From the NCBI GenBank assembly GCA_032690845.1, contig CM064432.1, forward strand, positions 59,952,071 to 60,016,070: 64,000 nt of DNA, written 5' to 3'. Positions 58,995 through 64,000 of the stretch are shown piece by piece. Position 1 is the stretch's first letter; each line of letters opens with the position of its first letter. The position numbers and the translations under genes were made by a program. The stretch comes from Eleusine coracana subsp. coracana. Lineage: Eukaryota > Streptophyta > Magnoliopsida > Poales > Poaceae. The notes below the pieces were generated by a model that saw nothing but the letters and a program-made list of their open reading frames with translations, had not been told where the DNA came from and made no database searches.

Positions 58995-59772
58995 CTATTT
59001 CGGAGTGAGGGAGGTCCCCACTCTCACCGTCTTGCTCTCATCATCGTTGGGGTCAATCCGCACCTCCTTGGTGTTCTCCGCGGGCTTGAAGGAGGCGTTC
59101 TTGTGGCTGGCGTCGGGGGGCCCTTCATCGAGGCAGGCTCGCATGGTCTCGAGCTCCTCGGAGGCCACCGCCGCCACCACAAGATCGCCATTCTCAGTTT
59201 TGCACTGGAAGGCGCAGTAGAGGGACGCATTGACGGTGATGACCCGTTTGGGTCCCGGCATCTTGAGCTTGAGGTAGGTGTAGTTGGGAACAGCCATGAA
59301 CTTTTGCGTAGCAGGGACGCCCTAAAAGAGCATGATAAACTCCCGGAAAGTCGACGACCTCAAACGTGAGGTCCTCGGTCCGGAAGTTTGATCGGGTCCC
59401 GAACGTGATGGGTAGGCTGATTCGCCCCAAAGGCATGGCCTGCCACCCAGGGACGATCACGTGGAACGGAGCCCCAGGTGGCTGAAGGCGTGATCGGTCG
59501 ATGCCCAGCAGGTCGAGCGTAATGCCGTAGAGAATGTTGATGCAGCTGCCCCCATCCATCATTACTTTGGTGAGTCTAACCTCGGCGATGATGGGGTCGA
59601 CCACAAGCGGGTACCAACCCGGCCGTGGCACGTGCAAGGGATGGTCCGACCGATCGAAGGTGATCGGCGAGTCCAACCATTTAAGGAATGCCGGGGTGGT
59701 GGGCATTGCCACGAAGACCGCACGCCACTCGAGCTTTGATGTGTGACAGCTTCCTCGGGACTCGGGTCCCAT
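58995..59772 (-). pseudogene. Element A protease region
   Basis: MGPESRGSCHTSKLEWRAVF then SPITFDRSDHPLHVPRPGWY and the active-site block VMMDGGSCINILYG (about 59540), followed by YHALLGRPCYAKVHGC. A frame change near 59310 (CYAK) moves the rest (YTYLKLKMPGPKRVITVNAS) to a second frame. DGG is used in place of DSG as in B and C. Confidence 0.85.
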
Positions 59773-59777
59773 GAAGA

Positions 59778-62210
59778 TTATGTGGCATGCCTTGGGATTC
59801 GGGAAGACCCGCCCCCTTGCTCGTTGTAGTCGTTGTCGTCCGTGGGGTCCTGTCCCTCAGACCCCGACGCCTTCCCCGCGTTTCCTTTCTTGGCTTCCTC
59901 TCGGAAGAACTTCTTCATCATCGAGCAGTCCTTGAGGAGGTGCTTGACAGGGAACCTGTGGTTGGGGCATGGACCATTCCACTTTTTCTCGAAGAGGTTC
60001 GGCGTCTCTCCTACCGCAGGCCTTGGAGGCTTGCGGTCGGTGGCGACCACGACGGGGCCTTGCGTGGCCCAAGACTTGTTTTTCTTCTTCTTTAGGTGGT
60101 CAGAGGCGCCATCGCCAACCTCATCCATCCGTTTGCCTTTGCCCTTGCTCTTGGGCGCTCGCTGGAGGACCGCCCTGACACACTCCTCACCGGAGGCAAA
60201 GCTTGTGGCGATATCCAGGGGTTTGTTCGCCGTGCACGGGCCCTTTTGGCCTAGCTCATGAATAAGCTATTCCGAAGTGGTGCCAGAGATGAAGGCTCCG
60301 ACGATGTCCGCGCCAACGTTGGACAGTTCGTTTCACTTCTTACTACAACGCCAGATGTATTCCCTGAGGGATTTGCCGACCTTCTACCGATAGTTCTTAA
60401 GGTCGGAAGGGTTGCCCGAACAGACATACGTCCCTTGGAAGTTGCCGACGAAAACGTCCCTCAAGTTGCCCCAGTTATAAATCTGGCCCTCAGGGAGATG
60501 CCCGAGCCAGGCGCGCTCCGAGTCCGCGAGGTATAGGGGGAGGTTGCGGATGATGGCTAGGTCGTCGATGGCTCCCCCTGTCTGGCATGCAAGGCGGTAG
60601 TCCTCGAGCTAGAGGCTGGGATCCGTCTCCCTCGCGTATTTGCTGACGGTCGAGGGGGCGCGGAAACACGAAGGGAACTCGGCGCTATGGATGCGCCGAC
60701 TGAAGACCCGCGGCCCCGGTGGGCTAGGGCTCTGGCTCCGTTCTTCGTTAGTGTCATCGTACCAGCCTCCGCGGCGTGGCTGGCGACCCTTTTTCGGTGG
60801 AGTCGTTCCTTCTCCCGCTCGTGCGCCATGAGGGTGTGACGCGTGTCGCATTTTTCCCCAATCCGGTCGTGGACCGAGGCTTTCTTGGGCGTGCCTCTAG
60901 CAGGAGCCGACTGATGGACTGAGTTCTGCTGTGAACCAGCGGCGCTGTCTCCCCCTGTGCGCCTAGAGGTAGAGATCTGTTGGCTGGATTGAGCGGCTCG
61001 CCTGAACGAGCTCTCCGCCTGAAGCTTGGCATCCTTGGCCAGGAGCACGGCCACCTCGCGTTGGGCTCGCTGGGCATTGGGCGTAGCGGGCTCCAGGAGA
61101 GTTTTGAGCAGCGTGGCTGCCGCCACTATGTTCTGCCCTGCGCGGGTGATCTACGGGGATCCTTGGTCATCAGTGACGATGCGCTGCTGGACGTCGCGGG
61201 CCATGTCATAGGCGCGTCCGCCCGTGGCAGCGTGGGCCAGCTCATGGTCGATTTCCTCCTTCTCGTGTTCCAGCTGGCGTTGGGTCTCCTCGAGCTCCGC
61301 CTACCGAGATTTCAGCTGCTGCTGTATGTCATCAAGGCGAGGTGCGGGCTGAGGACCGGCACCGGTGGTGACGACGATGTCGACAAGCGCCTCCCCCTCC
61401 TTCGCACCTGTCGTCGGGTTCACCAGATCAGGTGTTGCAAGATTGGCCATGGCTCTAGCGGCTGAGGAGCCGAGATCTCCCGCCCCAGGCACTAGCACGA
61501 GTTGCACCATGTTGCACCCGAGTGGGGGGCCATAGCTCCCCTCCGAGCTCTCGGAGTCCAAGTTGCAGTCCTCCACAGACCCCATGTCGAGGAGGTCAAA
61601 GAAGGATTCGTCGAGGAGATCAATTGCGCCAACAAAAGCCGGGTCAATAAGACCGTGGGTGGCAGGCATGACGGTTACGTCCTGAAAGCACCCCGCAGCA
61701 TTTCGCAAGCCATACGGATAGCCCCCGGAGGGGTTTTCGGCGAGTCAGCACGGATGAAGGGGCTCTCCGCCGAGGAGTTGCCCGTGGATGTTCGCTAAGG
61801 CAAACGCGAAAAGGCGAAGGTCGTCTTGGCTGGGTGCAGGTCCTAGGTAGCACTCCAGATGGAGCTATAGCTGGTCGGCGTGTTCGGACGCCATCGCACG
61901 GCGGTCGTCGCCCCGCGGCCCTTCCGGCTGAAGTTGGACCGCGCGTATCGCCTCGGTTTCAATCACGAGGGCCGTTGCGATGGGATTGGGGAGGGGCTCG
62001 TCGACGAGCCTCAGCGTCCCGTCCTCTACGAGCACGAAGTCCAGCAAGTCACCCGTGTCTTCCAATGATGACAGACGCTCTGCCTCGGCGGCGGGCGCCG
62101 AGGACAAAGATGGCGGAGAGACCGGGATGCTGGCGCATAGCAGTTTTCGGACGGCAGTAGCGATGAACTCGAGGCTCCTGAAGAAGATGCTGCTACCGGG
62201 AGCCTAAAAA
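59778..62210 (-). pseudogene. Element A gag
   Basis: Minus-strand gag in pieces: acidic N-terminal region (62107-61301, SSLEDTGDLLDFVLVEDGTL, DLLDESFFDLLDMGSVEDCN), helical linker and basic region (61300-60557, AAATLLKTLLEPATPNAQRA), capsid block (about 60560-60240, NLPLYLADSARAWLGHLPEG, NFQGTYVCSGN) and nucleocapsid with a knuckle-like CPNHRFPVKHLLKDC (about 59960-59920), ending in DDNDYNEQGGG. At least six in-frame stops. Sequence and order are typical of grass Tat-like gag. Confidence 0.82.
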
Positions 62211-63212
62211 GGAAGGAGTGTTGCTGATGAGGACATCACTCCTAAGGATACATGCAACACTCCTTCAATTCTGGACTTGCAAGGTCCAATGACTAGAGCT
62301 CGTGTACGACAACTAAATTTAGAGGTGAGCTCGTTCCTACGTTCTTCATCATATAACACTTTTGAGAATGGTTTGCTACCTAATGATTATATTGTAATTA
62401 GGAACCATGGAGAGGACCACGAGATGATGGGAGAAGGACTTGGAGACGTGGAGGACCAGCAAGGATGTGGAAGCCAAGGTGGAGGCCCAACCAAAACCGA
62501 CTTCTAGTCTGTTTCGGGGCTCAGGACCAGTCTGCACTAAAACAGATGCCCAGGACGCATACGGACTCAGATTTGGACGATTTATATATGCACGGAAAGA
62601 TAAGAAGAATACCTTTCCAATACCACTGGTCTCATGTCAAAATTCATCCGGAGTCATCGGGAATCGTCAAAACAAGAGAGGGTCCAGAATCTGTTTTGGT
62701 GCTGCGTCGCCTATTTTTGGCTTTTGGGCTTTGTATCTAGTTGAGCCCAATTAGGGGCGGGTCCAGAGGGTCTTGCACGACCCTATGGTCTTCATATACA
62801 GCCGCCACTGCACTATTAGGGTTTGGGTTTTACTTAGATTATTCTATTCATAACAGTTTGGCTAGCATCACGGTTTGTGAGACCCCAACTTCGTGAGATT
62901 CATAATACATCTGTAATTGTGTTGCATTCTTCTTTGTTCTTGCTTGTGTTCTTGATTTGCAGGCAGGGATTAGCCTTCTCGGTGAGTTCAATCATTTTAG
63001 GATGGTTGATGACCAGAGGAGACATCGTGCTACGATTGCGGGGTTTAGAACGTGTTATTCTGAAGCCGGATCGATTTGTGTGTCGCCTCTGACCAAATCA
63101 ACGTATCCAGAACCTTTCAAAAGATCGGGAACCCTTGTCCACATCAGTTGCCATCCGAATCGAAAGGTGATGAGGCAAAGTGTGTAGAAGGCCCCCTTCC
63201 TAGCGCGCAAAC
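62211..63212 (+). other. Element A leader containing a foreign plus-strand polyprotein tail
   Basis: The region between A's primer site and gag should be noncoding leader on the minus strand. On the plus strand it instead reads LQGPMTRARVRQLNLEVSSF then LLPNDYIVIRNHGED (62274-62507), which resembles the C-terminal end of another gypsy polyprotein (GPMTRAR-type motif). About 650 bp of noncoding sequence follow that look like that element's 3' end. Probably an inserted or captured fragment; its limits are unclear. The primer site of A is at 63195-63212. Confidence 0.5.
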
Positions 63213-64000
63213 TGTCGGTGTTTTGATCACCGACCAGTAGTATTTGTTCACGGGGAGCACGCTTTGGATTCGGTAATGGCTTAGCAAGAGGACACGGGGG
63301 GTTATACTGGTTCGGGGAAGTCCCCCTACGTCCAGTTCACTAGCCTACTCGTGTTACTTGGCACGGGGTGGAGTACAACAATGGCGAGAGAGGAGAGGGG
63401 CTCCAAGTCTCGGTGCTTTTTTTCCTTTGCGGTGAGATCGTAGGGTGTGTGCGTTCTGTCCATGTGTCAAAGAGGAAGAATATGCTTTCCCTTGATATTC
63501 TGAGAGGGGTGGCCCATTTACAGAGAGAGAGAGAGAGAGAGCAAGAGAGAGAGGGAGATGGCGCTCTACACGTGCGGAGTGGTTGATATCGTGCGGAAGG
63601 GGGCGTCATTTTGGCTCGGCGGCGTGGTCTCTAGTCCTTGCGGCCCCCACCATCCTGGTCCTACGTCAGGGGAAGGATGCACCGTACTCAGGCGTGCCCC
63701 TTTTTTCTGACGTCGCGTCGGGCTTCCGTCGCCACTGTGCATGGCATGCTTTGCCGTCTGAAGGATGGTGCATCAGGGGTGCATTCATGCCACCCCGACA
63801 GAAGTCAATCTCGTCGTCCATCAGGCGGTCTTGCGTCGATAGCTGTTGGGTGCGTCAGTGAGTGGTAGCGCCATCGAGTACCCTGCCATACCCGCCCCCA
63901 TCAGCAGACGTTGATGGTGACTGGGGCAGGTAAGCAGGAAGATTTGACCTCTCCAACACTATATGCCCATGTCGGGGTTGCCATTAATAAGGGTTGGTGG
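63213..64000 (-). repeat. Element A 5' LTR (runs off the window)
   Basis: Begins TGTCGGTGTTTTGATC and matches 13112-13243 plus 34714 onward. The remaining about 600 bp and the target duplication lie beyond 64000. It includes a short GA repeat at 63522-63554. Confidence 0.9.

Larger units (their letters stand above)
13112..64000 (-). mobile_element. Element A: outer Tat-like Ty3/gypsy retrotransposon, nested inserts
   Basis: Minus-strand LTR retrotransposon whose 3' LTR begins at 13112 (split by element B) and whose 5' LTR begins at 63213 and leaves the window. Internal order on the minus strand is primer site (63212-63195), leader, gag (about 62200-59778), protease (about 59772-59194), reverse transcriptase (58949-58761 and 49018-48252, split by element C), RNase H (about 48267-47425) and integrase (46932-46136). 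An antisense gene follows, then the polypurine tract at 35992-36003. After removing B, C and the solo LTR, A would be about 16 kb. Stops occur throughout; it is defective. Family assignment rests on the DGG protease signature, conserved pol motifs and the antisense gene. Confidence 0.82.

Overview
The window looks like a nuclear fragment of a large grass genome, most likely panicoid (sorghum, maize or sugarcane relatives). The reasons are spliced plant genes, a GC-rich single-exon mTERF gene, CACTA ends carrying tracts like cCGAGTGT, and dense nested Ty3/gypsy LTR retrotransposons. No prokaryotic features, rRNA, tRNA or CRISPR arrays were recognised.

Gene island (about 1-9840). A plus-strand DUF547/MIP1-zipper gene can be modelled as 11 exons (695-4148, 518 aa). 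It faces a complete minus-strand mTERF gene (4579-5583). Then come a 310-bp CACTA-type miniature element (6281-6590) and a minus-strand cinnamoyl-CoA-reductase/tetraketide-pyrone-reductase-like gene that has lost its first exon(s) (7032-8084). Next is a second copy of the mTERF 5' end plus promoter (8167-about 8580), a copia-like LTR remnant (about 8600-9563) and a second copy of the reductase 3' end (9564-9840). The order mTERF-reductase, mTERF'-reductase' reads as a decayed tandem duplication.

Transition (about 9880-13111). A decayed minus-strand gag-protease remnant is followed by unassigned repeat DNA that holds an array of near-palindromic 15-mers.

Nested retrotransposons (13112-64000). 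Outer element A is a Tat-like Ty3/gypsy element on the minus strand with an LTR of about 1.4 kb. Its 3' LTR starts at 13112 and its 5' LTR runs off the right edge. Two related smaller Tat-like elements sit inside it: B (13244-34713, in A's left LTR, TSD ctagY) and C (49019-58760, in A's reverse transcriptase, TSD ctcKg). A, B and C each carry, between pol and the 3' LTR, a multi-exon gene on the opposite strand. In B and C it has a TATA box, the same start and conserved GT-AG splice sites. Each of the three antisense genes has been hit by a long-LTR element: T1, a deleted chromovirus-like element (14654-25420, TSD gccac) in B; a 3691-bp solo LTR (39138-42828, perfect TSD cagtc) in A; and an inverted 838-bp LTR fragment of the T1 family in C.

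How it fits together. Nesting plus LTR divergence estimated by eye give the order A, then B and C, then T1. T1 LTRs differ by about 3 percent and B and C LTRs by roughly 9 percent. All retrotransposon reading frames carry stops, frameshifts or deletions, so none looks autonomous now. The probably functional host genes are the DUF547 and mTERF genes.
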